Shown: positions 45,687-54,574, counted from the first letter of the stretch. The stretch: DNA of 64,000 nt from Vibrio pacinii DSM 19139 (GCF_000711795.1 NZ_JONH01000012.1:164902-228901); one strand, 5' to 3'. A program made the numbers and translations. The notes: generated by a model not told the origin, from the letters alone.

Positions 45687-46128
45687 ATTCCGCCATCGGT
45701 TCATCGCCATGTAATGATGGGCAAGTAGCGGTTATTTTGACCGCTTGATTGACACGTTCGCCAGTCTTAAAAGTTTCGGCAAGCATTTCATCAATCAACG
45801 GTCCATCCTCACAAATAAAATGCACATCCGCTTCTGGCCGTTTTAAAAATTGCCCATCCACCGCTTTAAATGCCAAAGAGACTTTCTGACCGCACTGTTG
45901 CGCTTTATTCATCGCCATAAATCCGCCAGCAACATCCGCTCCAACTGCGAGTACACCAAAGTACATGCTATTGAGATGATTTTTAGTTCGGCGTTTGAGT
46001 GGAATTTTTACTTCAACTCGGTTTGAGTCTAGCTGTAACAATTTTGGCCTTGCTAACCAGATAAAAGGAACTTTGAAAAAACCAAACATGTTGAGGTAGA
46101 GATTTGCTTTAGTAAGTGGTGATAACAT
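45649..46128 (-). CDS. DUF4442 / hotdog-fold thioesterase-like protein
   Basis: A 159-residue hotdog-fold protein of the DUF4442 (PaaI/YiiD thioesterase-like) type, with the conserved KNHLNSMYFGVLAVGADVAGG helix region that would hold the catalytic residues. It probably acts on acyl-CoA or acyl-ACP, but the substrate is unknown. The ATG at 46128 (MLSPLTKANLYLNMFGFF) is preferred over an in-frame TTG nine codons upstream; neither has a strong ribosome site. It converges on the membrane protein gene with a 38-base overlap. Confidence 0.75.
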   Translation of the reverse strand: MLSPLTKANLYLNMFGFFKVPFIWLARPKLLQLDSNRVEVKIPLKRRTKNHLNSMYFGVLAVGADVAGGFMAMNKAQQCGQKVSLAFKAVDGQFLKRPEADVHFICEDGPLIDEMLAETFKTGERVNQAVKITATCPSLHGDEPMAEFMLTLSLKRMGD

Positions 46129-46173
46129 TGAACTTGTCCGACCAGTAAGATTCAATCTAGTTCATAACGAACA

Positions 46174-46208
46174 ACGCCCAATGTCAACATATCATTAACA
46201 TTGGGCGT
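46174..46208 (-). terminator. Hairpin downstream of the PEP-synthase-like gene
   Basis: ACGCCCAATGT (46174-46184) and ACATTGGGCGT (46198-46208) form a perfect 11-bp stem with a 13-nt loop. On the minus strand it is followed by TTGTTCGTT, a weak U-rich tail. It lies 30 bases past the stop of the 46238 gene. Confidence 0.7.
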
Positions 46209-46237
46209 GTAAAGAGTGATATGGTACCGAACAGGTG

Positions 46238-47125
46238 TTACACCGTCACAACAACATCTGCCTGACCGTGCTCGGCAAGATACTCTTGCAATTTCGGATA
46301 AGCGACTAGACCACTGCTGGTTACAATCACTGGTTTATGCGTGTTTAATGCTGACGTCACCGCTTGTTCAATCAATTGCAACACCGCTTCGCTTTGTGGA
46401 TCAAACAAGTAATCAAGAGGCTCGCTGAGTCTGTCGATCCCCAACGTAAATTGGGTTAAGTTTTCAAGATTGATGACCAAACCATCGAAATAATGCAGCA
46501 ATCGTTCCGACAACAGAGCCGCCGAAGGAACATCAATACGATAAAAAACCTTAAGACCGTTAAGACCACGTGGCAACCCTTGTTCAGCAAGCAAATCAAT
46601 GATCTTCGCCGCATCAGATAAGCTACGCACAAAAGGCACAACGATATCGATAATGTGCCCCTGCTCTTGAAGCGCTTTAATCACTTGACACTCAAGAGCG
46701 AATTGCTGGCCTAACGCTTGAGTCGCATAACGAGAGACGCCACGAACACCTAATGCTGGATTCGCTTCTTGTGCTTCGCATTGCCCCCCTAACAGTGAGC
46801 GAAAACTGTCACTATCAGCGCAACTTAAACTAACGCGAATCGCCTGATGACTTGGCTGAATTGCGTGTTTGATTTTGTCACTTAAGGTTTGAACAAAATG
46901 AGACTCCGCCTCACGATCACCTAAAATTGCATTGATTGATGCTTGTTCCCTCTCATTCAGAGTAGAGTCACCTACGTGATGTAGGGGGTGGTAAAAAATA
47001 TGCTCTAAGATCATCTCAGACAAAGAGACATATAGGTGACTATCACCACTTGGCTCTTCAGGGCTAGGAAGTGACTGACCCAAAGTGAGTGCTGGATGCA
47101 AACTGCTTGAACTGTTTAAACTCAT
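46238..47125 (-). CDS. Stand-alone PEP synthase C-terminal-like domain, probably inactive
   Basis: A 295-residue protein that aligns by eye with the PEP-binding C-terminal third of PEP synthase (PpsA), without the ATP-grasp and phosphohistidine domains. Recognisable blocks are DSHLYVSLSEMI, ANPALGVRGVSRY, IVVPFVRSLSDAAKIIDLL, GLNGLKVFYRIDVPSAALL and LENLTQFTLGIDRLS. Key residues are changed: MCELPS becomes YRIDVPS (metal Glu to Asp), SNDLTQ becomes LENLTQ (metal Asp to Asn) and the catalytic Cys of CGQG becomes Thr/Ser. It cannot be a full PpsA and is probably a non-catalytic relative. The ATG at 47125 has GGAG upstream. It is divergent from the aroH-type gene; in E. coli aroH and ppsA are also neighbours. 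Confidence 0.8.
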   Translation of the reverse strand: MSLNSSSSLHPALTLGQSLPSPEEPSGDSHLYVSLSEMILEHIFYHPLHHVGDSTLNEREQASINAILGDREAESHFVQTLSDKIKHAIQPSHQAIRVSLSCADSDSFRSLLGGQCEAQEANPALGVRGVSRYATQALGQQFALECQVIKALQEQGHIIDIVVPFVRSLSDAAKIIDLLAEQGLPRGLNGLKVFYRIDVPSAALLSERLLHYFDGLVINLENLTQFTLGIDRLSEPLDYLFDPQSEAVLQLIEQAVTSALNTHKPVIVTSSGLVAYPKLQEYLAEHGQADVVVTV

Positions 47126-47338
47126 TACTGCTCCGTGCAAAGGTTTTATTGTCTTCTATCCACTCAACATAACGCCCGACTTTAGGGAAAACAAGAGCAA
47201 AAAGCATTTTTAACCTACTAAAATGCATAAAATTTCACTTTTACACTCAAGCAAGAGCAAGAATCCAGATAAGTAGTTTATTCCTCGGTTGGTTTCCGTT
47301 ATCTTTACCGCTTCGCAATAAAAAGAACAGGCTGTGGT

Positions 47339-48391
47339 ATGCCACTGAAAACCGATGAATTAAGAACCCAACCTTTGGGGCCCATGCCAACTCCGGCAGA
47401 ATTAGGTCAAGCTCATCCTATTACCGATGAAGTCGCTGAGCGTATCGCACAATCTCGTCGTCAAATTGAAAATATCCTAACCGGAGAAGATCAACGTCTT
47501 CTGGTGATTGTTGGGCCATGTTCAGTTCATGACACGGCCGCGGCCATCGACTACGCACAGCGTCTCGCCGCTGTCCAAGAGCAGTATAAAGATCAACTGT
47601 TCATCGTCATGCGAACTTACTTTGAAAAGCCGCGCACGGTTGTAGGCTGGAAAGGATTAATTACGGATCCGAATCTTGACGGATCTTACGCACTCGAAGC
47701 CGGATTGAATAAAGCACGTAAACTACTTTTAGACATCAACAAGTTAGGTCTAGCAACGGCGACTGAGTTTTTAGATATGATCACAGGTCAGTACATCGCT
47801 GACTTGATTACTTGGGGTGCTATTGGAGCGCGCACAACTGAGTCACAGATTCACCGTGAGATGGCTTCTGCTCTTTCGTGTCCTGTTGGCTTTAAAAACG
47901 GCACTAATGGCAATATCAAAATCGCAATTGATGCTATCCGCGCGTCTCAAGCTTCGCATTATTTCTACTCGCCAGATAAAAATGGCCGCATGACGGTATA
48001 TCGCACCAGTGGCAACCCGTATGGTCATGTAATTTTACGTGGTGGCGAAAGCGGCCCTAACTTTGATGCTGCGTCTGTTGATGCTGCCTGCAAACAATTG
48101 GCTCAGTTTGGATTGCCGCAGCGTTTAGTCGTCGACTTCAGTCATGCTAACTGTCAGAAACAGCATCGTAAACAACTTGATGTGACAAAAGACATCTGCG
48201 AGCAAATTAAGTCAGGTAAGAATCAAGTCGCTGGTATTATGGCCGAAAGCTTTATTCTTGAGGGCAACCAACCTATGGATGATCTCGGCAACCTCACTTA
48301 TGGCCTGTCTATCACCGATCCTTGCTTGGGTTGGGACGATACTGCCACTATGCTCGCAATGTTAGCGGATACTGTGAAATCACGCGGTTAA
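47339..48391 (+). CDS. aroH: DAHP synthase, AroH-type
   Basis: Condenses PEP and erythrose 4-phosphate to 3-deoxy-D-arabino-heptulosonate 7-phosphate, the first step of aromatic amino acid synthesis. The 350-residue type I enzyme has VIVGPCSVHD, MRTYFEKPRT, GARTTESQIHREMAS, SGNPYGHVILRGG and VDFSHANCQKQH. The N-terminus (TDELRT, TPAEL) and SPDKNGRMTVYRTSGNPYG resemble the tryptophan-sensitive AroH more than AroG or AroF; allosteric class is inference. I saw no TrpR-type operator upstream. It is followed by yajQ with a 15-base gap. Confidence 0.9.
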   Translation: MPLKTDELRTQPLGPMPTPAELGQAHPITDEVAERIAQSRRQIENILTGEDQRLLVIVGPCSVHDTAAAIDYAQRLAAVQEQYKDQLFIVMRTYFEKPRTVVGWKGLITDPNLDGSYALEAGLNKARKLLLDINKLGLATATEFLDMITGQYIADLITWGAIGARTTESQIHREMASALSCPVGFKNGTNGNIKIAIDAIRASQASHYFYSPDKNGRMTVYRTSGNPYGHVILRGGESGPNFDAASVDAACKQLAQFGLPQRLVVDFSHANCQKQHRKQLDVTKDICEQIKSGKNQVAGIMAESFILEGNQPMDDLGNLTYGLSITDPCLGWDDTATMLAMLADTVKSRG

Positions 48392-48406
48392 TATAAGGAT
48401 ACTAAG

Positions 48407-48892
48407 ATGCCATCATTTGATATCGTTTCAGAAATCGATACTGTTGAACTGCGCAACGCTGTAGACAATGCCTCGCGAGAGCTTACTACACGTTTTGACT
48501 TTAGAGGCGTAGAAGCGTCATTCGAGATGCAGAAAGACGAATCGGTCAGAATGAACGCTGAGGGTGATTTTCAACTCAAACAGATGCGCGACATTTTACG
48601 CGCAAACTTAGCCAAACGTGGTGTTGATGCCAACGCGATGGAAGCCAAACAAGAAGAGGCGTCAGGGAAAAACTGGCACCAAATTGTGGCTTTCAAGCAA
48701 GGTATCGAAACCAGTATGTCGAAAAAGATCGTTAAGCTAATCAAAGACAAAAAGATGAAAGTTCAAGCCTCTATTCAAGGCGAGAAAGTGCGAGTCACTG
48801 GTAAAAAACGTGATGACTTGCAAGCGGTGATGACAGTGATCCGCGAAGCTGAGCTCGGTCAACCTTTCCAATTTGAAAACTTCCGCGATTAA
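48407..48892 (+). CDS. yajQ: YajQ-family nucleotide-binding protein
   Basis: A 161-residue cytoplasmic protein of the YajQ family ([48 protein letters not shown] block). Members bind cyclic di-GMP in Xanthomonas and related species and have been linked to phage and ribosome functions. It follows the DAHP synthase gene by 15 bases and shares its bidirectional terminator with the convergent siroheme synthase gene. Confidence 0.94.
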   Translation: MPSFDIVSEIDTVELRNAVDNASRELTTRFDFRGVEASFEMQKDESVRMNAEGDFQLKQMRDILRANLAKRGVDANAMEAKQEEASGKNWHQIVAFKQGIETSMSKKIVKLIKDKKMKVQASIQGEKVRVTGKKRDDLQAVMTVIREAELGQPFQFENFRD

Positions 48893-48913
48893 GCCCTACT
48901 GATCGCTTAAATA

Positions 48914-48940
48914 AAAAAGGCTGATTCTTCAGCCTTTTTT
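48914..48940. terminator. Bidirectional terminator, yajQ / siroheme synthase
   Basis: AGGCTGA (48918-48924), loop TTCT and TCAGCCT (48929-48935) have an A-run before and a T-run after, so one hairpin ends both convergent transcripts. Confidence 0.92.
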
Positions 48941-48948
48941 ATTACTGG

Positions 48949-49884
48949 TTAGGCACTGCCTAGTGTCAATACGCTATCACTCGCTTGAATAAAGGTCACT
49001 CGGCTTGCGGTCGGAGCAATAAAAACCACCACTCTTAATTGCTCAGATTTAGCGCTCTCAAGGGACTCAGAAAGCTGAGCTTCACTCGTGTATTCGATAC
49101 GCTCGGCATCACGACGCACTAAATCCACAAAACCAAACGGACATGAGTGGTCATACAGCACCACTTCTGCTTGCTGCATTAATCTTAATGCCTTGAGAGT
49201 CAGTAATTCGACATCAACGCCGTACTCTATCCAAGTCACGCTCCCCTTATCATCTACAACCATTTCTAGTGCTTGTTGATAAGCCGTCTCAAGTTCGCTA
49301 TTGGCCTGAGCTCTATCGACGTCAACGAGCGCAAAAAAACGCTCCCAGAACTTTCTACGCTCATCTACAGAGGGGAGTTTTTGTTTAATGTCATTGCGTT
49401 TGGATGCGGCAAAATCCGCTTGAAGCCCGAGGTTCTGAGGCAAAATACTTTCTAACTTTTCACGTACATTGCGAATAAGTACTGGTGCGGCACCACCGCT
49501 AGAAATCGCGAGTTGGATGCGCCCACGATTTATAATAGAGGGGGTAATAAAGTCGCAGAACGGTTGATCATCAACAACATTAACCAATATCCGCTTGCGT
49601 TTGGCATCATGATGAACTTGATGATTTAAGCTCGGGTTATCCGTCGTCGCCCATACTTGCACATAATGAGGCTCGAGTAAGTCTGCCGAATAAAAGCCTT
49701 GTATCCACTGACAATGAGCATCGTTGATCAAACCCATTAAGTATGGCTCAACCTGAGGCGAGACAATCGTGACCGCCGCACCAGCTCGAATTAAGCTGTC
49801 AACTTTTCGGCAAGCGACTTCTCCGCCACCCACAACTAGGACGGGTTTATTCTTTAGATCTAGAAACAGTGGAAAATATTGCAT
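48949..49884 (-). CDS. Precorrin-2 dehydrogenase / sirohydrochlorin ferrochelatase with eroded methyltransferase tail
   Basis: A 311-residue protein matching the N-terminal half of CysG (siroheme synthase). The Rossmann motif VLVVGGGEVACRK (about 14-26), ATTDNPSLN, VNVVDDQPFCDF and ISSGGAAPVL are intact and should oxidise precorrin-2 and insert iron. After about residue 215 it continues with a fragment related to the CysG uroporphyrinogen-III methyltransferase domain (LLTLKALRLMQQAEVVLYD, LVRRDAERI) but lacks the SAM-binding GAGPGD motif (here IEYGVD) and most of the domain. The ATG at 49884 has AAGGA upstream; longer in-frame starts look unlikely. Confidence 0.87.
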   Translation of the reverse strand: MQYFPLFLDLKNKPVLVVGGGEVACRKVDSLIRAGAAVTIVSPQVEPYLMGLINDAHCQWIQGFYSADLLEPHYVQVWATTDNPSLNHQVHHDAKRKRILVNVVDDQPFCDFITPSIINRGRIQLAISSGGAAPVLIRNVREKLESILPQNLGLQADFAASKRNDIKQKLPSVDERRKFWERFFALVDVDRAQANSELETAYQQALEMVVDDKGSVTWIEYGVDVELLTLKALRLMQQAEVVLYDHSCPFGFVDLVRRDAERIEYTSEAQLSESLESAKSEQLRVVVFIAPTASRVTFIQASDSVLTLGSA

Positions 49885-49950
49885 TTCATTCCTTGAATTA
49901 AAAATAACGACTTTGCGCACGATACTACCAAAAATGGGGCATGACATTCA

Positions 49951-49966
49951 TGTGATTTCGATCATA
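49951..49966. promoter_or_regulatory. CRP-like site
   Basis: TGTGA-TTTCGA-TCATA matches the CRP consensus TGTGA-N6-TCACA with one mismatch. It lies 67-82 bp upstream of the siroheme synthase ATG and nearly 400 bp from aapJ. Confidence 0.45.
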
Positions 49967-50151
49967 GCCATAATTAATCACCAAATTTCACATTATTTGC
50001 AGTCATATAAACCAGATCGTGACACCCATTCAACTTTCAAAATCTATAAGTATTGATAATTTTGTTACACCATCCTGTCGCACCAGAACTGTGAAGTGTT
50101 GCACTATTTACATTTAAGCAACATTTAGCCATTCTAGTGTCTGTCAGGAAT

Positions 50152-50167
50152 TGTGAGTTCTCTCAAA
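50152..50167. promoter_or_regulatory. CRP-like site upstream of aapJ
   Basis: TGTGA-GTTCTC-TCAAA matches TGTGA-N6-TCACA with one mismatch. It lies 180 bp upstream of the aapJ start, a plausible distance for activation given the long leader. Confidence 0.5.
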
Positions 50168-50300
50168 AATCTTTTTAAATTATATATTTGAGAAATCACG
50201 AATCCTTTCCTACGCTTATAACTGGTTGATTTACTTAAGACTCGATAACGAGCAATAGCAACCTAATAATGAATGAAACACAACACTTTCAATCGTTGAA

Positions 50301-50316
50301 TCAGGGGAAACCCTGA
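50301..50316 (+). promoter_or_regulatory. Leader hairpin of the aap operon
   Basis: TCAGGG-GAAA-CCCTGA is a perfect 6-bp stem closed by a GNRA tetraloop, 31 bases before the aapJ ATG. It likely folds in the mRNA leader and may stabilise the transcript or affect translation. Confidence 0.5.
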
Positions 50317-50346
50317 ACAAACATGGATCATACAGGAAGGATACAA

Positions 50347-51375
50347 ATGGCACATAAACTAACACTTCTTGCTTCAGTTGTAGCTGCATCTACTGCATTG
50401 ATGTCTACAGGCGCTTCTGCAGCAGAGAGCACGCTGGATAAAGTAACTAAACAAGGATTCATTACTTGTGGTGTAAGTACTGGCTTGCCAGGTTTTTCTA
50501 ACCCTAACTCAAAAGGTGAATGGGAAGGTATCGACGTAGAGTACTGTAAAGCACTAGCTTCAGCGGTTCTAGGCGATAAAACAAAAGTGAAATATGTTCC
50601 ACTAACGGCGAAAGAACGCTTCACAGCACTTCAATCTGGTGAGATTGACGTTCTTTCTCGTAACACAACATGGACGCTACACCGCGATACAGCACTCGGT
50701 CTAAACTTCGTAGGCGTTAACTACTACGATGGTCAAGGCTTCATGGTCAAAAAAGAGCTTGGTCTGAAAAGTGCTAAAGAGCTAGATGGTGCATCTGTGT
50801 GTGTTCAATCTGGTACCACAACTGAACTTAACCTTGCTGATTACTTCCGCAACAGCGGCATGTCATACAAGCCAGTGGTATTTGATACGGCAGCTCAAAC
50901 ATCTAAAGGCTTCGATGCTGGACGTTGTGACGTGCTAACGACTGACCAATCAGGTCTGTACGCACTTCGCCTGAACCTAGAAAACCCATCATCAGCACAA
51001 GTATTACCAGAAATCATTTCCAAAGAACCTCTAGGCCCAGTAGTACGTCAAGGTGATGACCAGTGGTTCAATATTGCTAAGTGGACGCTTTCTGCAATGG
51101 TTAACGCCGAAGAGTACGGCATTACATCGCAAAACGCAGACCAAATGCTTAAATCAACCGATCCAAACATCAAACGTATTCTTGGTGTTGACGGTCCTAA
51201 AGGTAAAGGTCTAGGTATTCGTGATGATTGGGGCTACCAAGTTATCAAGCAAGTCGGTAACTATGGCGAAAGCTTTGAGCGCACAGTCGGTGAAGGATCT
51301 CCTCTACAGATCTCTCGTGGTGTAAACGCACTATGGAACGCTGGCGGCTTCATGTACGCTCCACCAATCCGTTAA
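50347..51375 (+). CDS. aapJ: Polar amino acid ABC transporter, periplasmic binding protein
   Basis: A 342-residue periplasmic binding protein with a signal peptide (MAHKLTLLASVVAASTALMS, cleavage near residue 25 at ASA-AES). The body has the family-3 solute-binding features GFITCGVSTGLPGFS, SRNTTWTLHRD and DVLTTDQSGLYALR typical of AapJ/BztA general L-amino-acid binding proteins. The ATG at 50347 has AGGAAGGA upstream; an in-frame ATG eight codons earlier overlaps this ribosome site. It is first in the aapJQMP operon and is followed by an attenuating terminator, which would make it the most abundant product. Confidence 0.93.
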   Translation: MAHKLTLLASVVAASTALMSTGASAAESTLDKVTKQGFITCGVSTGLPGFSNPNSKGEWEGIDVEYCKALASAVLGDKTKVKYVPLTAKERFTALQSGEIDVLSRNTTWTLHRDTALGLNFVGVNYYDGQGFMVKKELGLKSAKELDGASVCVQSGTTTELNLADYFRNSGMSYKPVVFDTAAQTSKGFDAGRCDVLTTDQSGLYALRLNLENPSSAQVLPEIISKEPLGPVVRQGDDQWFNIAKWTLSAMVNAEEYGITSQNADQMLKSTDPNIKRILGVDGPKGKGLGIRDDWGYQVIKQVGNYGESFERTVGEGSPLQISRGVNALWNAGGFMYAPPIR

Positions 51376-51404
51376 CGATAGGTTAGTTAAGTAACTACAA
51401 AAAT

Positions 51405-51427
51405 GGGCGGTCTAGGCCGCCCTTTTT
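51405..51427 (+). terminator. Attenuating terminator between aapJ and aapQ
   Basis: GGGCGG (51405-51410), loop TCTAGG and CCGCCC (51417-51422), then TTTTT. It lies 29 bases after aapJ and 28 before aapQ, so partial read-through would give excess binding protein over permease. Confidence 0.88.
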
Positions 51428-51454
51428 AAAAAATGGATTTGAGGTTATAGCTGT

Positions 51455-52657
51455 ATGAAACCTACTAATGTTACGACGAAGCCGGAGAGCAGACCGGCTT
51501 CAAACGTTAACCTTTTTTACAATCCCACCTTTCGAGCGGTTGTCTTCCAAATAATTGCGATTGCAGCGCTTGTTTTTTTCTTTTACAACATTATCAACAA
51601 TGCTCTTACCAACTTAGAGTCTCGCGGTATTGCTACTGGTTTCGATTTCCTCAATCAAGAAGCAGGGTTTGGGATTGGCCTAACACTGATTGAATACGAC
51701 GAAACTTTCTCTTATGGCCGTACCTTTATTATCGGTCTACTAAATACTGCACTCGTATCATTTTTTGGCATCATCCTAGCGACCGTTATCGGTTTTATCG
51801 TTGGTATCGCGCGTTTGTCGTCTAACTGGTTGGTTAGTCGCTTTGCCGCCGTTTATATCGAAATATTCCGAAACGTCCCTTTGTTGCTGCAAATTTTCTT
51901 TTGGTACTTCGCCGTACTTCAAGCTCTGCCATCAACACGTCAAAGTATGAGTTTAGGTGAGGCCATCTTCCTCAACGTTCGAGGGCTGTACTTTCCTGCT
52001 CCTATTTTTGAACAGGGTTCGTCGTTTGTAGTTGGTGCATTTGTACTGGGCGTGATAGCGACAATTTTCATTGGTATCTGGGCTAAAAACAGACAAAAAC
52101 TCACTGGCCAAATCACGCCGATGGGGCGTATTACACTTGGTTTGTGTGTTGGTTTGCCCGTTGTCATCTATTTTATCATGGGCGCTCCTATTACCGCCGA
52201 ATACCCTGAGCTTAAGGGTTTCAACTTCCAAGGTGGTATTAGTATTATTCCTGAGCTTGCAGCCCTATTGCTTGCATTGAGTATCTATACTGCATCATTT
52301 ATCGCAGAGATCGTACGTTCAGGCATTAATGCCGTTAGCCACGGTCAAACTGAAGCAGCAATGTCGCTAGGTTTACCACGCTCACGTACGTTGAAGCTGG
52401 TAGTGATCCCGCAAGCACTGCGTATTATCATCCCTCCTCTTACGAGCCAATACTTAAACCTTACTAAAAACTCATCACTCGCGATGGCGATTGGTTACCC
52501 AGATTTGGTTTCTGTATTTGCAGGGACAACGCTAAACCAAACCGGTCAGGCAATCGAGATCATTGCAATGACGATGGGCGTGTACCTAACACTCAGCCTA
52601 CTCACATCCGCGCTGATGAACCTGTACAACCGTAAAGTGGCCTTGGTGGAGAGATAA
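51455..52657 (+). CDS. aapQ: Amino acid ABC transporter permease AapQ
   Basis: A 400-residue inner-membrane permease with about eight hydrophobic segments and an inserted periplasmic loop, the large AapQ/BztB form. The EAA-type cytoplasmic loop that contacts the ATPase is SHGQTEAAMSLGLPRSRTLK (about 300). It forms a heterodimer with AapM and begins after the internal terminator. Confidence 0.93.
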   Translation: MKPTNVTTKPESRPASNVNLFYNPTFRAVVFQIIAIAALVFFFYNIINNALTNLESRGIATGFDFLNQEAGFGIGLTLIEYDETFSYGRTFIIGLLNTALVSFFGIILATVIGFIVGIARLSSNWLVSRFAAVYIEIFRNVPLLLQIFFWYFAVLQALPSTRQSMSLGEAIFLNVRGLYFPAPIFEQGSSFVVGAFVLGVIATIFIGIWAKNRQKLTGQITPMGRITLGLCVGLPVVIYFIMGAPITAEYPELKGFNFQGGISIIPELAALLLALSIYTASFIAEIVRSGINAVSHGQTEAAMSLGLPRSRTLKLVVIPQALRIIIPPLTSQYLNLTKNSSLAMAIGYPDLVSVFAGTTLNQTGQAIEIIAMTMGVYLTLSLLTSALMNLYNRKVALVER

Positions 52658-52658
52658 T

Positions 52659-53756
52659 ATGAGTGTACATCAATTTCAACCCGACCTTCCGCCACCTGGT
52701 AACACCGTAGGTGCTGTCGGTTGGTTGCGTAAAAATCTATTTAATGGTCCGATTAACTCAATCATTACCATTATTCTTGCCTACTTCTCGTTTACTTTGC
52801 TTTGGAATATTTTTGACTGGGCATTATTGAAAGCGGATTGGGTCGGCACTACTCGTGATGCCTGCAGTCGCGAAGGCGCATGTTGGGTGTTTATTAGTGT
52901 GCGTTGGGAGCAGTTTATGTATGGCTTCTACCCACAAGAAGAACTGTGGCGCCCTCGCCTGTTCTATGCCACCTTAGCGATCTTCACCGTATTATTAGCG
53001 TATGAAAAAACGCCTAAACGTACGTGGATTTGGTTATTTTTCGTTAACATCTATCCGTTTATAATTGCTGCACTTTTGTATGGTGGTGTATTTGGTCTAG
53101 AAGTAGTCGAAACCCACAAATGGGGCGGCTTACTTGTTACGTTAATCATTGCGCTAGTCGGGATAGTGGTTTCATTGCCTATCGGTGTCGCATTGGCGTT
53201 AGGACGCCGCTCAGAAATGCCAATCATCCGCAGCATGTGTACCATCTACATTGAGGTTTGGCGTGGCGTACCATTGATTACCGTACTATTCATGGCCTCA
53301 GTAATGTTGCCTCTTTTCCTCGCTGAAGGTTCAGAGACAGACAAACTGATTCGCGCGTTAATCGGTGTGGTGATGTTTAGCTCGGCGTATATGGCTGAAG
53401 TAGTTCGTGGTGGTTTACAGGCAATTCCAAAAGGTCAATACGAAGCCGCGGATGCCCTTGGTCTGAGCTATTGGAAGAAAATGGGATTGATTATTCTGCC
53501 GCAAGCATTGAAGATCACTATTCCATCAATCGTCAACACCTTCATTGGTTTGTTCAAAGATACCAGCCTAGTGCTTATCATCGGCATGTTCGATGTACTG
53601 GGTATCGGTCAGGCTGCCAATACCGACCCAGAGTGGTTAGGTTTTGCAACAGAAAGTTATGTATTTGTCGCGTTAGTGTTCTGGGTATTTTGTTTCGGCA
53701 TGTCGAGGTATTCGATTTGGCTAGAAAACAAACTCCATACCGGTCACAAACGATAA
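52659..53756 (+). CDS. aapM: Amino acid ABC transporter permease AapM
   Basis: A 365-residue permease of the same family as AapQ, with about seven hydrophobic segments and the EAA loop IPKGQYEAADALGLSYWKK (about 255). The N-terminal third contains a polar loop with DACSREGACW typical of AapM/BztC. It starts one base after the aapQ stop, so translation is coupled. Confidence 0.93.
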   Translation: MSVHQFQPDLPPPGNTVGAVGWLRKNLFNGPINSIITIILAYFSFTLLWNIFDWALLKADWVGTTRDACSREGACWVFISVRWEQFMYGFYPQEELWRPRLFYATLAIFTVLLAYEKTPKRTWIWLFFVNIYPFIIAALLYGGVFGLEVVETHKWGGLLVTLIIALVGIVVSLPIGVALALGRRSEMPIIRSMCTIYIEVWRGVPLITVLFMASVMLPLFLAEGSETDKLIRALIGVVMFSSAYMAEVVRGGLQAIPKGQYEAADALGLSYWKKMGLIILPQALKITIPSIVNTFIGLFKDTSLVLIIGMFDVLGIGQAANTDPEWLGFATESYVFVALVFWVFCFGMSRYSIWLENKLHTGHKR

Positions 53757-53824
53757 TTCGTACCAATGCCGTCGGTCATCGACTTGATTGACGAAATTGG
53801 TAGCAAAAAATTCAAGGACGTATT

Positions 53825-54574
53825 ATGACGCAACAACAAGATTACATGATCCAAATTAAGGATATGAACAAGTGGTACGGCGAGTTTCACGTACTAAAAA
53901 ACATTAATTTAAACGTAAAGCAAGGCGAGAAAATCGTTATCTGTGGCCCTTCAGGCTCAGGTAAGTCAACGATGATCCGTTGTATTAACCGTTTGGAAGA
54001 GCACCAAAAAGGTCAGATTATTGTCTCTGGCAACGAGCTAACAGAAGATTTAAAAAATATCGAAGCCGTTCGCCGTGAGGTAGGAATGTGTTTCCAACAT
54101 TTCAATCTGTTCCCTCACCTAACGGTACTCGAAAACTGTACCTTGGCGCCAATTTGGGTAAAGAAAATGCCTAAGGATGAAGCCGTAGCAGTGGCAATGA
54201 AATATTTAGAACGCGTTAAGATCCCAGAACAAGCCGACAAATATCCAGGTCAACTCTCTGGTGGTCAGCAGCAACGTGTCGCTATTGCTCGCTCTTTATG
54301 TATGAATCCACAAGTGATACTGTTTGACGAGCCAACCTCGGCACTTGATCCTGAGATGGTACGTGAAGTATTGGACGTTATGGTTGAGCTCGCAGAAGAA
54401 GGCATGACCATGCTTTGTGTAACTCACGAAATGGGATTTGCGAAAGAAGTGGCTGATCGGGTTATCTTCATGGATGCGGGTGAAATAATCGAAGAAAACA
54501 ACCCGGTTGATTTCTTCGAAAATCCACAGTCAGATCGAACGCAAAACTTTTTGGCGCAGATTCTGCACCATTAA
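53825..54574 (+). CDS. aapP: Amino acid ABC transporter ATP-binding protein AapP
   Basis: A 249-residue ATPase that powers the AapQM permease. Walker [10 protein letters not shown], signature [13 protein letters not shown], Walker [13 protein letters not shown] and the H loop THEMGFAKE are all intact. It has an AAGGA ribosome site before the ATG and is followed by a strong terminator, closing the four-gene operon. Confidence 0.95.
   Translation: MTQQQDYMIQIKDMNKWYGEFHVLKNINLNVKQGEKIVICGPSGSGKSTMIRCINRLEEHQKGQIIVSGNELTEDLKNIEAVRREVGMCFQHFNLFPHLTVLENCTLAPIWVKKMPKDEAVAVAMKYLERVKIPEQADKYPGQLSGGQQQRVAIARSLCMNPQVILFDEPTSALDPEMVREVLDVMVELAEEGMTMLCVTHEMGFAKEVADRVIFMDAGEIIEENNPVDFFENPQSDRTQNFLAQILHH

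Larger units (their letters stand above)
49885..50346. other. Intergenic regulatory region between siroheme synthase and aapJ
   Basis: 462 bases without a convincing gene, unusually long for this window and A/T-rich. It contains two CRP-like sites (49951, 50152) and a leader hairpin (50301) and must carry both divergent promoters. Confidence 0.7.

Noticed and set aside
47141..47338. Search for a TrpR or TyrR operator upstream of the AroH-type gene
   Set aside because: No CTAGTTAACTAG-like or TGTAAA-N6-TTTACA-like palindrome; the best candidates match only one half-site.
50091..50108. Sigma-54-like -12 element (TTGCAC) upstream of aapJ
   Set aside because: No GG at the required -24 spacing.
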